A stretch of 64,000 nucleotides of DNA from Borreliella lanei. GTDB lineage: Bacteria; Spirochaetota; Spirochaetia; Borreliales; Borreliaceae. The stretch covers positions 310,001 through 374,000 of the forward strand of contig NZ_JACHFC010000001.1 of the NCBI RefSeq assembly GCF_014205895.1. The letters are read 5' to 3'. Below are positions 37,041 through 46,028 of this stretch, piece by piece. The notes beneath the pieces are model-generated. The model saw only the letters and a program-made list of their open reading frames with translations. It ran no database searches and was not told the DNA's origin. Numbering within the stretch: the stretch's first letter is position 1; every line of letters starts with the position of its first letter. Both the position numbers and the translations under genes were made by a program.

Positions 37041-37460
37041 TTGATAGCAAAAGAAAAAATATACAAACAAACACAAGTAAACACATCAAATCCCCTATCA
37101 ATATTGATAATGCTTTATGAGAAAGCAATACAGGATTTAAAAGTTGCAAAAGAGCTTATAAAAGATGGAAATTGGCAAAATGCAGTTAAAGCTAATGAAA
37201 AAATCTTTCATGCACAAGAAATCATTACTGAATTAATGTCAACCTTAAATTTTGAACAAGGTGGAAACATCTCTACAAACTTACTCTCAATATACTTATT
37301 TCTAAATAAAGAGCTAGAAAATGTTCTTTTAAAAAAAGAAATACACAAAATTGACAATGTTATAAAACAACTGCAAATATTAAGCTTTACCTGGAAAGAG
37401 CTAAGAAAAAAAGAAAATAATGTTACTCAAGGTAAATTAGGAATCAATATTGTCAGCTAA
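37041..37460 (+). CDS. fliS: Flagellin chaperone FliS
   Basis: Small helical chaperone that keeps flagellin subunits from polymerising in the cytoplasm before export. The 139-residue protein begins YKQTQVNTSNPLSILIMLYEKAIQDLKVA in two parts, the typical FliS N-terminus (tyrosine after a short lead, then PxxLi.mLYdgai), and ends with a basic, polar tail. TTG start with AGAGG five bases upstream, eight bases after cheY. Overlaps the next gene by 11 bases. In spirochaetes the client is the periplasmic flagellar filament protein. Confidence 0.9.
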   Translation: MIAKEKIYKQTQVNTSNPLSILIMLYEKAIQDLKVAKELIKDGNWQNAVKANEKIFHAQEIITELMSTLNFEQGGNISTNLLSIYLFLNKELENVLLKKEIHKIDNVIKQLQILSFTWKELRKKENNVTQGKLGINIVS

Positions 37461-37848
37461 TGAAATTTTAAAAAAATATTTTAGCAATTTGTTGTTAGAA
37501 TTAAAAGAATTAAAGTTAATATTAACAATAGAAAGTGATAAATTGCAAAAAGAAGAAATAAGAATATTAAATATAACCAATCCTAAAAAAGATTTAATAT
37601 TAGAATCAATCAAAAACTATTATAAAACAATAAATGCATGGTTGAAATCTAAAAACCAAAAATTGGATAATTTCGATGACTTGATTAAGGAAATTAATCT
37701 ACTAAAAGAAGAAATATACATTAAATATCAAATTTGTTGTGAAATCTTACAACAAATTACAAATGCAAAAAGAAAAATTCCAAAAATTAAAAAACACCAA
37801 AACCTTGCAGTAAACAATTCACCTATAATGTTAGATATTAAAATATGA
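37450..37848 (+). CDS. FlgN/FliT-like helical protein (candidate export chaperone)
   Basis: A 132-residue, all-helical, charged protein with no signal peptide. The heptad pattern (ILKKYFSNLLLELKEL, then K-D-L-I-LESIKNYYK, then INLLKEEIYIKYQICCEIL) resembles FlgN/FliT flagellar chaperones, where a conserved K..ll..l follows the first helix. It is placed between fliS and polA, overlapping fliS by 11 bases and polA by four. Placement next to fliS supports a flagellar chaperone, but short helical proteins are easily mistaken for one another. TTG start with AGGA nearby. Confidence 0.7.
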   Translation: MSANEILKKYFSNLLLELKELKLILTIESDKLQKEEIRILNITNPKKDLILESIKNYYKTINAWLKSKNQKLDNFDDLIKEINLLKEEIYIKYQICCEILQQITNAKRKIPKIKKHQNLAVNNSPIMLDIKI

Positions 37849-40571
37849 AAGAACTTTACCTAATTGATGCACTAAACATAATATTTAGAAATTATCACGT
37901 AATGAAAAACTATCCACTTTTAAACACACAAGGAGAAAATGTAAACGCATTTATTGGCTTTTTCAAAACATTATTTTTCATTATAAAAGAAAAAAATCCT
38001 GAACATTTGATTGTTACCTTTGACTCAGAGGTACCAACTTTCAGAAAACAAAAATATCCAAGCTACAAAGCAACAAGAGATTCACCTCCGGACGATTTAA
38101 TACCTCAAATCGGGTGGATAAAAGAAGGCCTTTTAAAGGCAAAAATACCAATCTTTGAGCTCGAAGGCTACGAAGCTGACGATCTTTTAGCTAGTTTTGC
38201 CAAAAAGGCTGCAAGGAATAACTATTTAACTTACATTATTTCTCCTGACAAAGACTTGCTACAAACAATGTCAAAGTACATAAAAATACTTAAAATTGAA
38301 AACAACAGCTTTATTGAAATGGATAACGAGTACGTAATAAAAAAATTTGGAGTAAATAGCTTTCAAGTAAAAGATTATTTAGCTATTGTTGGAGACAGGT
38401 CTGATAATATACCTGGAATAAAAGGAATTGGCCCAAAAGGAGCAGCAAATTTATTAAGAGAATTTAAAACCCTAGACGGAATATATTCAAATTTAGAACT
38501 AATAAATAAAAAACACCGAGAACTTTTAATCAAAGAAAAAGAAAATGCTTTTTTAAGCTACGAACTTATAAGCCTTGAAGAAAATTTAAAAATTCCAGAA
38601 ATTGAAAACTTCGCCTTAAAAAATTTTAGCGAAGAGATAATATCTTTGTTTGAAAAGCACTCAGCAATTGCCCTAATAAAAACTTATAAAAAGGATATCT
38701 TAAAACAAGAAAAAGAAAATGTAGACCAAAAAAGCCTATTTAAGCAAGAACTTATTACTAACAGCTTAAATGACATAAATACAATTGACACAGAAAATGT
38801 TAAATATTACTCAATAACAACAAAAATAGAGCTTGACAATTTAATAGAAAGCCTTAAAAAGGCTAAATACATATCAATAGACACAGAAACATCTTCGCTT
38901 GACACTTACACAGCAAAATTAATTGGGATTTCCATTTCATTTAAAGAATTTGAAGGTTACTATATTCCAATCGAAGCCAAAGGAAAAATTTACATAGAAA
39001 AAGATTATATAATACAAAAATTTAATAATCTCTTTAAGTCAAATCCAAAAATAATTGGTCAAAATTATAAATTTGACTATAAAATACTTAAAAATAATGG
39101 ATTTAGCCCTATACCACCTTATTTTGATACAATGATTGCAGCATACCTTATCGACACAAACTCAAAAGTATCCCTTGATTTTCTTGCAGAAAAATATTTA
39201 ATGCATAAAAATATTAAATATGAAGATGTAATACAAAAAAATGATAACTTCGCAAATATATCTTTAGAAATGGCAACAAGCTATTCATCTGAAGATGCTG
39301 ATATTACATTTAGATTATTTAATATATTTACCAAAAAATTAAAAGAAGACAAACTCGACAAATTAATGCACGAAATAGAAATGCCTTTTAACAAGGTAAT
39401 TATAGAAATGGAAGAAAATGGCATTTACCTTGATAAAGAATATTTAAAAGAATATGGAAGAGAACTTGGAAAAGAATTAGAACTAATCGAAAACGAAATA
39501 ATAAAAAGCATAGGAATTGATTTTAATCTAAATTCTCCAAAACAAATGCATGAAATTTTATTTGAAAAATTAAATCTAAAATTACCAGAAAAAATGAAAA
39601 AAGATTCAACTGATATAAAAGTGCTTGAATCTCTCAGAGGACAGCATGAATCAATTGAAAATCTAATAAAGTACAGACAAATTGCAAAATTGAAGAGCAC
39701 TTACACAGATAATTTGATAGAACTAATAAACTATAAAACAAACAGACTACACACAAGCTTTATACAAACAAAAACAGCAACTGGTAGAATCACTAGCATA
39801 AACCCCAACTTGCAAAACATACCAATAAAAGATGAAAAAGGGCGAAAAATAAGAAAGGTATTTAAACCAGAACATGGAAATATTTTTATTTCAGCTGATT
39901 ATTCTCAAATTGAGCTTGCTATACTTGCTCATTTATCACAAGATGAAGTCCTTATTAAAGCATTTGAAAACAATAAAGACATTCATACAGAAACTGCCTC
40001 TAAGCTTTTCAAAATAGAGGAAAAAGAAATTACTCCTAACTTGAGAAGAATAGCAAAATCTATTAATTTTGGAATAATTTATAGAATGTCAGATTTTAGA
40101 CTTGCAAAAGAACTGGGAATTACAAAAGAAGAGGCAAAAGGATTTATAAACTCTTACTTTGACTCTTATCCAAAAATCAAAGAGTTTATAACAAATCAAA
40201 TAAACTTTGTAAGAAATACTGGATATAGCGAAACCATCTTAAAAAGAAGAAGATATATAAAAGAAATTAATAGCAATAATTATCTAGAAAGATCTGCTGC
40301 TGAAAGAATAGCAATAAATAGCATAATTCAGGGTAGTGCCGCTGATATCATGAAAATTGCAATGGTCAAAGTATTTAATGAATTTAAAAGTAAAAAAATG
40401 GGATCAAAAATATTACTGCAAGTACACGATGAAATGCTCATCGAATCTCCTGTTGAAGAAGAAAATGAAGCAAAGAAAATATTAAAAATTATGATGGAAA
40501 CTGCTTACACATTAAATCTGCCTTTAAGAGCAAATATTGAAACGGGTAAATCGTGGGGAGAAATCCATTAA
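37845..40571 (+). CDS. polA: DNA polymerase I
   Basis: Repair and Okazaki-fragment polymerase, 908 residues. N-terminal 5-prime nuclease (YEADDLLASFA, GDRSDNIPGIKGIGPKGA), a 3-5 exonuclease with its acidic residues kept (SIDTETSSLD, GQNYKFDYK, SSEDADIT) so proofreading is probably active, and the A-family polymerase with SADYSQIELAI, INFGIIY and LLQVHDEML. In the O helix, two positions that are glycine in E. coli Pol I (YGMSAFG) are arginine here: R747 and R752 in YRMSDFR. Four-base ATGA overlap with the upstream gene and 19-base overlap with coaE: tightly coupled operon. Confidence 0.97.
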   Translation: MKELYLIDALNIIFRNYHVMKNYPLLNTQGENVNAFIGFFKTLFFIIKEKNPEHLIVTFDSEVPTFRKQKYPSYKATRDSPPDDLIPQIGWIKEGLLKAKIPIFELEGYEADDLLASFAKKAARNNYLTYIISPDKDLLQTMSKYIKILKIENNSFIEMDNEYVIKKFGVNSFQVKDYLAIVGDRSDNIPGIKGIGPKGAANLLREFKTLDGIYSNLELINKKHRELLIKEKENAFLSYELISLEENLKIPEIENFALKNFSEEIISLFEKHSAIALIKTYKKDILKQEKENVDQKSLFKQELITNSLNDINTIDTENVKYYSITTKIELDNLIESLKKAKYISIDTETSSLDTYTAKLIGISISFKEFEGYYIPIEAKGKIYIEKDYIIQKFNNLFKSNPKIIGQNYKFDYKILKNNGFSPIPPYFDTMIAAYLIDTNSKVSLDFLAEKYLMHKNIKYEDVIQKNDNFANISLEMATSYSSEDADITFRLFNIFTKKLKEDKLDKLMHEIEMPFNKVIIEMEENGIYLDKEYLKEYGRELGKELELIENEIIKSIGIDFNLNSPKQMHEILFEKLNLKLPEKMKKDSTDIKVLESLRGQHESIENLIKYRQIAKLKSTYTDNLIELINYKTNRLHTSFIQTKTATGRITSINPNLQNIPIKDEKGRKIRKVFKPEHGNIFISADYSQIELAILAHLSQDEVLIKAFENNKDIHTETASKLFKIEEKEITPNLRRIAKSINFGIIYRMSDFRLAKELGITKEEAKGFINSYFDSYPKIKEFITNQINFVRNTGYSETILKRRRYIKEINSNNYLERSAAERIAINSIIQGSAADIMKIAMVKVFNEFKSKKMGSKILLQVHDEMLIESPVEEENEAKKILKIMMETAYTLNLPLRANIETGKSWGEIH

Positions 40572-41170
40572 TCATTGGAATAACAGGAAGAATTGCATCT
40601 GGCAAAGATACTGCTTCAAAAATAATTAGCAATAAATATGGATTTTACGAAATAAATGTAGACAAGCTTGGACATTCAGCATTACATGAAAAAAAAGAAG
40701 AAATAGTTAAAATATTTGGTCAAAAAATATTAAATACTAAAAATGAAATAGACAAACTCTTTCTAAGAAATCTTGTATTTAACAGCAATAAAGAATTAAA
40801 AAAGCTTGAAAGCATATCACACCCAATCATACTCAGTAAAATAAAAAAAATCCTAATTCAAAACCAATCTACAAAAATAATAATTAATGCTGCTTTACTT
40901 TTTAAAATAAATTTAGAAAAACTTTGCGACTATATAATTGTGCTTAAGGCAAAGAATTCTATAATAAAAAATAGATTATCATATTCTATACCAAACATTG
41001 ACTTGAATATAATCAATAAAATACTCAAAATCCAAAAAGATATTTTTTTTAAAAAAAATATTATAAACTTAAGAATAATCAATATAATTAATAACAAGAA
41101 TTATGCATATCTAGAAAAAGAAATTGAAAAAAAAATGCAGGAGATAATTAACTATGAAAGATTTGAATGA
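40553..41170 (+). CDS. coaE: Dephospho-CoA kinase
   Basis: Last step of coenzyme A synthesis, phosphorylating the ribose 3-hydroxyl of dephospho-CoA. The 205-residue protein has the P-loop GITGRIASGKDTASK near the N-terminus, the family DKLGH after the second strand, and RLSYS in the lid. GTG at 40553 is the most plausible start, placing the P-loop at the usual distance, and overlaps polA by 19 bases. The middle (LFLRNLVF, SHPIILSKI) also fits. coaX elsewhere in this window supplies the first step. Confidence 0.93.
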   Translation: MGRNPLIIGITGRIASGKDTASKIISNKYGFYEINVDKLGHSALHEKKEEIVKIFGQKILNTKNEIDKLFLRNLVFNSNKELKKLESISHPIILSKIKKILIQNQSTKIIINAALLFKINLEKLCDYIIVLKAKNSIIKNRLSYSIPNIDLNIINKILKIQKDIFFKKNIINLRIINIINNKNYAYLEKEIEKKMQEIINYERFE

Positions 41171-41957
41171 AAACAATGATAATAATAAAGGATTTTTTGT
41201 AGCATTAACTTCGATTGCAACAGTCTGTATCATAATATTTCTTGGGACAATTATTTTCTTTCCAAACAAAAATTTGGCCTCAGACATTGCAGAAAAAAAT
41301 ATTGTTTTAGAAGAAGATAAAGACCAAAACACCTTAGAAAACGTTGATCAAAATGAAAAATCTTTAAAGGTATCTGAAACTCAAAATGAAATAATCATAG
41401 ATTTAACACAAGATTTAAATAAAGAAAAAAAACCTACAAACAAAACATCTAATACTTCTCAGAAATCAAAAATTATTGAAAATACTCAGTCCACAACTCA
41501 AAAAATACATAATGCTTCTCAAAAATCAAAAACTATTGAAAAGACTCAATCCACAGTTCAAAAAATACCTAATATTTCTCAGAAATCAAAAATTATTGAA
41601 AAGACTCAATCCACAGCTCAAAAAATACCTAATATTTCTCAGAAATCAAAAATTATTGAAAAATCTCAATCCGTGGCCCAAAAAACTTTAAATACTGACA
41701 ACATTTATGATCCTAATATAGAATATTACATACAATTTGTATCACTCTCTGACCCAATCAATGCAGACAACTATATTCAAAAATTACTTAAATATAATAT
41801 AATTGCTAAAATATATTCTGCAACAGTAGATAACAAAGATATCTACAGAGTAAGATCTGGTCCTTATAAAACAAAATCACAAGCAAAAGCAGACTTTAAA
41901 AAAATAGCAGGAATAGGCGAATTTAAAGAAACTTATATATTACCCGTTAACAAATAG
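41154..41957 (+). CDS. SPOR-domain membrane protein with tandem repeats
   Basis: A 267-residue protein: short cytoplasmic N-terminus, one membrane helix (about 12-34, GFFVALTSIATVCIIIFLG), an acidic stretch, then four tandem copies of a 20-residue unit beginning SQKSK.IE..QS..QK, and a C-terminal SPOR domain (YYIQFVSLSDP, VRSGPYKTKSQA) that should bind denuded peptidoglycan strands at division sites. ATG with AGGAG about 10 bases upstream; overlaps coaE by 17 bases. The 3-prime end overlaps the convergent FGGY kinase gene by 18 bases. Likely tied to cell division or elongation. Confidence 0.88.
   Translation: MKDLNENNDNNKGFFVALTSIATVCIIIFLGTIIFFPNKNLASDIAEKNIVLEEDKDQNTLENVDQNEKSLKVSETQNEIIIDLTQDLNKEKKPTNKTSNTSQKSKIIENTQSTTQKIHNASQKSKTIEKTQSTVQKIPNISQKSKIIEKTQSTAQKIPNISQKSKIIEKSQSVAQKTLNTDNIYDPNIEYYIQFVSLSDPINADNYIQKLLKYNIIAKIYSATVDNKDIYRVRSGPYKTKSQAKADFKKIAGIGEFKETYILPVNK
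41457..41696 (+). repeat. Four 60-bp tandem repeats inside the SPOR gene
   Basis: Units at 41457-41516, 41517-41576, 41577-41636 and 41637-41696, in phase with the reading frame, so each adds 20 residues. Units 2 and 3 are almost identical; units 1 and 4 have drifted. Because the period is a multiple of three, copy-number change would keep the frame. This is a likely length-variable locus between strains. Confidence 0.95.
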
Positions 41958-43304
41958 ACTATAATTATTAATATATTTTTGATATTTTTCTAAATATTCT
42001 TCATGCACCTCAATAACAGGCGAAACAACATGCTTAATCCTTGTAAGCTTTAAAAAAGAATCATTTAAGCTACCAAATTCTCTTAAAGAATAAAATGCTT
42101 GAATTGCTCCCCCAATAATCTCTGAATGCTTAAAATCAAAAATTTTTAAATCTTTGCCAAGAATATTTGCTTTTATTTGATTTAAAAGCAAATTATCAGA
42201 ATTAGATCCACTAACAAAAATGCTCAAAATTTCTTTTTTACAGGCTTTTAGCTCTACCAATCTGTTGTAAAAAGCAAAACATACAAATTCAAGCATTGCT
42301 AAACCAATCTCTAATGGATTTTTAATACTGCCAAAAATTCCTTTACTTAAATCTTTGCAAAGACAAGGATCTAAAATAAATAAATCATTAAAAAGTTTAA
42401 TTTTGCTTGGATAAAAGTATACATTATTTAAGGTGGCACTTTTAACAATCTTTTTTAAGAGTAACTCAAAAGTTAAACTTTTTTCATAAAAACTGTCTTT
42501 TAGCAATTGAATCAAATATCCAAAAGGAACAATTCTCCCAATAATAAAATATCCTTCTAAAAGATAAGGATATTCTAGGGAAAATCCTGGTAAATATGTA
42601 CTTGAAAGAAAATTAAACCCTTCACTTGTACCCATTCTATTTGACACAATTCCTTCTTGAAAAGCACCGCTTCCCACCAAAACACTCAAATAATCTGATC
42701 CCGCATTAATTACACTAATTCCGCTATTTAGCCCAAATTCAATTCCTGCTTTACAGGTTACAACGCCAATATTTTCTCCCATTTTTATGAACGGAGGAAA
42801 TTTGTTCTTGTCAAGCCCATATTTTTTTATCTCTATATCATCCCAAATAAAAGGAATATACTCTATGCTTGGAAAGCTTGTAAAAAGCTTTCCTGTAAGC
42901 AAATAAATAAAATACTCAAAACAAGAAACAAAATAGCTTATTTTAGAATATGTTCCTCTTTCAACAGTACTAAGCACATAGGGTAAAAATACAGACTTAC
43001 CTCTAAAATAAGGTTTAATTTTAAAGGAATTCCAATGCAACACTTCCAAAGGAATTAAATTTGAATTTAAGGCAATTAAACATGGTGAAATACCACCAAT
43101 AGAAATGCAATCTATTTTACTAGGCTGAAAATTGGATATGGCTTTCTTAAAAGAAAAAAGCCATATATTAAAGTCAAAATTTTCAAAATCAACATCAAAA
43201 TAATCCGAGTAACTAACATCAATATAACTTAAAACTCCATTTTTAGAACTAACTAATGCTGCCTTTAAAACACTGGTGCCAATATCAATACTAAGAGCAT
43301 TCAT
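41940..43304 (-). CDS. xylB: FGGY-family carbohydrate kinase
   Basis: Sugar kinase of the xylulokinase/glycerol-kinase fold, 454 residues. The N-terminal phosphate-binding strand-loop ALSIDIGTSVLKAALV, the GSDYLSVLVGSGAF region and the C-terminal FVSGSNSDNLLL and GGAIQAFY are recognisable. The length is a little under the usual 480-500, and the DCISIGGISPC segment is unlike xylulokinases, so the sugar is uncertain and the symbol is by family only. ATG three bases after prs stops. The 3-prime end overlaps the SPOR gene on the other strand. Confidence 0.85.
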   Translation of the reverse strand: MNALSIDIGTSVLKAALVSSKNGVLSYIDVSYSDYFDVDFENFDFNIWLFSFKKAISNFQPSKIDCISIGGISPCLIALNSNLIPLEVLHWNSFKIKPYFRGKSVFLPYVLSTVERGTYSKISYFVSCFEYFIYLLTGKLFTSFPSIEYIPFIWDDIEIKKYGLDKNKFPPFIKMGENIGVVTCKAGIEFGLNSGISVINAGSDYLSVLVGSGAFQEGIVSNRMGTSEGFNFLSSTYLPGFSLEYPYLLEGYFIIGRIVPFGYLIQLLKDSFYEKSLTFELLLKKIVKSATLNNVYFYPSKIKLFNDLFILDPCLCKDLSKGIFGSIKNPLEIGLAMLEFVCFAFYNRLVELKACKKEILSIFVSGSNSDNLLLNQIKANILGKDLKIFDFKHSEIIGGAIQAFYSLREFGSLNDSFLKLTRIKHVVSPVIEVHEEYLEKYQKYINNYSLFVNG

Positions 43305-43307
43305 AAA

Positions 43308-44528
43308 TTAACCCTTGGTAATCAATTTTTGAATATCATCCTTTCTATCAAGAATTTTTTGTAAACCAACTTTATTATAAATTGCAAATATTGCCTGCGC
43401 AAAAAGAGGCGCAACATTGGCCTCATGATACCAAGGCTTATTTATTAATTCATCATTATGACAAACAGCATTCGTTCCAATTATTTTATAAAAATATCCC
43501 TCCTCATAAGCTTTGTCAAAATATTTAATAGCATCTCCATTAAAAAACGGCAAACTAATCCCACATATAATCTTTTTAGCACCCATGCTTTTAAGCAACT
43601 TCATTGCCTTAATTAGAGTACCTCCGGTAGCTAACATGTCGTCACTCATAAAAACATTTTTACCTTCAACATCTCCTAAAAGCTTGGTTACAGAAATATT
43701 TGAATCAGAAACATCATTTGAAACTCTTGAATAATCTCTCTCCTTATAAAGCAAAGCAAGGGGGCTCTTAAGACTTGATGCAAAAAATTTATTTCTACTT
43801 ACAGCACCTGTATCAGGCGAAACAATAACTAAATTAGAATCCCTAATGTCGATTAAATCCTTAAGAGAATTAAAGATTTCATAAGAAACATTTAAATTTT
43901 CAAAATAAACTTTCCTAAATACATTCTCAATAGCCTTTGAGTGAATATCCAAGGTTAAAATATGTCTAATACCCAACTCTTCTAAAAATCTTCCAATAAG
44001 ACTTGCTGTTAAACATTCTCTTGAATGCTTTTTATCTTGCCTTGAATAAGGATAAGACGGAATAATAACACTAACAGAGCTGGCTTTAGCCTGCATACAA
44101 GCATCTATTGTTGTCATTAAATTCATTATATGATCATTAACTGTCATAATTATTTTTTCACTATTATTTATGTCAACTTCATAAGCATTAGCAACATCTT
44201 GAACAATAAAAATATCTTTATTCCTGATTGTTTTTAAAATTTCAGTTTTAAATTCACCATTGGCAAATTTAACAAATTTTACAGGAATTTCTAAAGGCTC
44301 TTTGCTTTTAAAAGTAGATAAACTAAGCCCTTCTAAAAAAGGAGATAAAACTTTTTCAATCTTAAAAATTTCTTCCCTTAAGGCTTTAGAATCTTGGCAT
44401 ATACTCTCTACAATATCATTTTCAATATTTATAAATATTCTGTCAAGCTCTTCTATTATCTTGCTAGCAAAAACCCTACCCCCAGGACAAGCAATAATTC
44501 CTATTGATTTTTTTTTAAGTAAATTCAC
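43308..44528 (-). CDS. prs: Ribose-phosphate pyrophosphokinase (PRPP synthetase)
   Basis: Makes PRPP from ribose 5-phosphate and ATP. The 406-residue protein is about 90 longer than usual: a roughly 50-residue helical insert separates the N-terminal IGIIACPGG strand from the FVKFANGEFKTEI motif. Conserved parts: IPSYPYSRQDKKHSRE with the catalytic arginine-lysine region, ILTLDIHS, VSPDTGAV and the PRPP loop DDMLATGGT (296-304), which differs from the class I DTAGT and looks more like class II enzymes. GTG start with GAGGA upstream. Followed three bases later by the FGGY kinase, so a shared pentose pathway is plausible. Confidence 0.93.
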   Translation of the reverse strand: MNLLKKKSIGIIACPGGRVFASKIIEELDRIFINIENDIVESICQDSKALREEIFKIEKVLSPFLEGLSLSTFKSKEPLEIPVKFVKFANGEFKTEILKTIRNKDIFIVQDVANAYEVDINNSEKIIMTVNDHIMNLMTTIDACMQAKASSVSVIIPSYPYSRQDKKHSRECLTASLIGRFLEELGIRHILTLDIHSKAIENVFRKVYFENLNVSYEIFNSLKDLIDIRDSNLVIVSPDTGAVSRNKFFASSLKSPLALLYKERDYSRVSNDVSDSNISVTKLLGDVEGKNVFMSDDMLATGGTLIKAMKLLKSMGAKKIICGISLPFFNGDAIKYFDKAYEEGYFYKIIGTNAVCHNDELINKPWYHEANVAPLFAQAIFAIYNKVGLQKILDRKDDIQKLITKG

Positions 44529-44728
44529 CCAGTTCCTCGTTCTTTTTTAAAAAATCTTAACAATCTTAACTTGATAATTAATAAAACTTATACACGCAAA
44601 ATAACTAAAATATTTTAATGATCTTGCTTTAAAATATTTTAGCTTTAATAATAAAAATAAAAATCGAAAAATTCTATTAATAACAAAAACAAATATTATA
44701 CATAATCCTAAAAACAAAATTAAATAAA

Positions 44729-45379
44729 CTACACAATTCCAAATTCAAAACCTATTCCAAACTTGAAATCAGAAAATTTAGGGTTTTTAATATTCCAAAC
44801 ATAGTAACCTTCAAGAATTAAAAAAGAAAATGAAAGTCTAGCACCAATATCCCAGCCCATTGTCCCCAGTTCTGCTAAAACAGAATCTGCAGAAGAAGTC
44901 GCTATATTGATCTTAGGACCTGTGAAAAACGCTAAAGCTAAAACAAAAAAATCTAATTTTGTATAAAATCTTGGTGTTACTGCCATAATAAACGAGAAAT
45001 TTTCATTTGCAGTTCCATCTGAACGCTTTATTGCTTTAAGAAGATTCATGTCAAACAAAAGCTCAAACCCAATAGAAACAAAATCATCAAATTTAGCACC
45101 AAATTGAGCATAAGTTCCATATCTTATTCCGGCTTTAGCAATATTGGCTAAATCAGAAAAATTTTGGACTATCTCTTCTTTTTCTATTGGAGATACATCT
45201 GAAGGCAAATTTTGCTTAAGCTTTGCATTAATCTCTAAAGCCTCATTGTAAAAGCTTGAAAAGGGACTAACGGGAAAAGCAACCCCACCGCCAAAATTGA
45301 ATTCAAAATTAGTATCTGCAAAGCCATTGACCACAATAATCCCAAACAAACACAAAATTAAAACTTTAAGCCTAATCAT
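44729..45379 (-). CDS. Exported barrel-like protein
   Basis: A 216-residue protein with signal peptide (LKVLILCLFGIIVVNGFA, cleavage before DTNFEF) and alternating strands (FNFGGGVAFPVS, YAQFGAKFDDFVSIGFELLF, FSFLILEGYYVW and terminal FGIGFEFGIV) typical of a small barrel. No lipobox with cysteine at the expected spot. ATG at 45379 has AGGAG nine bases upstream; a TTG six bases earlier is too close. A 12-base tandem direct repeat lies about 75-95 bases upstream. Distinct from the three-gene family at 21.4-23.3 kb. Function unknown. Confidence 0.75.
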   Translation of the reverse strand: MIRLKVLILCLFGIIVVNGFADTNFEFNFGGGVAFPVSPFSSFYNEALEINAKLKQNLPSDVSPIEKEEIVQNFSDLANIAKAGIRYGTYAQFGAKFDDFVSIGFELLFDMNLLKAIKRSDGTANENFSFIMAVTPRFYTKLDFFVLALAFFTGPKINIATSSADSVLAELGTMGWDIGARLSFSFLILEGYYVWNIKNPKFSDFKFGIGFEFGIV

Positions 45380-45500
45380 ATACAAACTCTCCTACAAAAA
45401 TTTATGAAAAATAAAACAGGGTTTATATTGCATACCTTTATTATATAATAATTACCATAAAGATTACCATAAAGTAAAAAGTAAACAAAAAACTAAAAAA

Positions 45501-46028
45501 TTAACTCTTAAGAACAGAAGAAACTATTTCTTCCACACCACTTGGTATAGGATGATTTAGCTCTTTATATTTTGAGATATATTTTTTTGCATTTTTTTTG
45601 TCGCTCTTTAAATGATAAATGTAAAAAATATTAAATAGAGCCTCTTTATTTGCGGGCGCAAATTCTAAAGTTTTCAAATAAAAAATCAAAGCATTGTCCA
45701 AATCATTTTTCTTAAATAGCAAATATCCCTTAAGATTAATTAACAAAATATTTTCTGGATCTTCTTTTATAATAGAATTAAGCTTCGACTCAGCCTCTAC
45801 ATATTTTTTCAAATTAATGCAAGCTAAAATAAAATTGTAACTTGAATCATCACCAACATTAATATTAAATTTAATAGATTTTTCATAAAGCAAAACAGAA
45901 GTCTCATCATTGCCAAGCTCTTCATTTAATTTAGCAAGCTTATAGTATTCACCTGATATGTTTTGATATTCCTTAAAAATAGAACTGCAAGACAAAACAA
46001 AAACAACAATAAACAACAATTTATACAT
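45501..46028 (-). CDS. TPR lipoprotein
   Basis: About 175 residues from M at 46028: a lipoprotein signal MYKLLFIVVFVLSC with the acylated cysteine at 14, then tetratricopeptide-type helix pairs (YNFILACINLKKYVEAESKL, INLKGYLLFKKNDLDNAL, ALFNIFYIYHLKSDKKNA in pieces). The reading frame continues upstream to a TTG at 46079, but that would put the lipobox too far in. The ribosome site before 46028 is poor, so this start is chosen by signal geometry. TPR lipoproteins usually scaffold periplasmic assemblies; partner unknown. Confidence 0.8.
   Translation of the reverse strand: MYKLLFIVVFVLSCSSIFKEYQNISGEYYKLAKLNEELGNDETSVLLYEKSIKFNINVGDDSSYNFILACINLKKYVEAESKLNSIIKEDPENILLINLKGYLLFKKNDLDNALIFYLKTLEFAPANKEALFNIFYIYHLKSDKKNAKKYISKYKELNHPIPSGVEEIVSSVLKS

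Noticed and set aside
41476..41691. A repetitive open frame (QLKKYL-type repeats) on the plus strand
   Set aside because: It is another frame of the 60-bp tandem repeat inside the SPOR gene; the period is a multiple of three, so all frames stay open.
41457..41696. CRISPR-like array
   Set aside because: The 60-bp units are contiguous, without spacers, and in frame within a gene; no cas genes are present.
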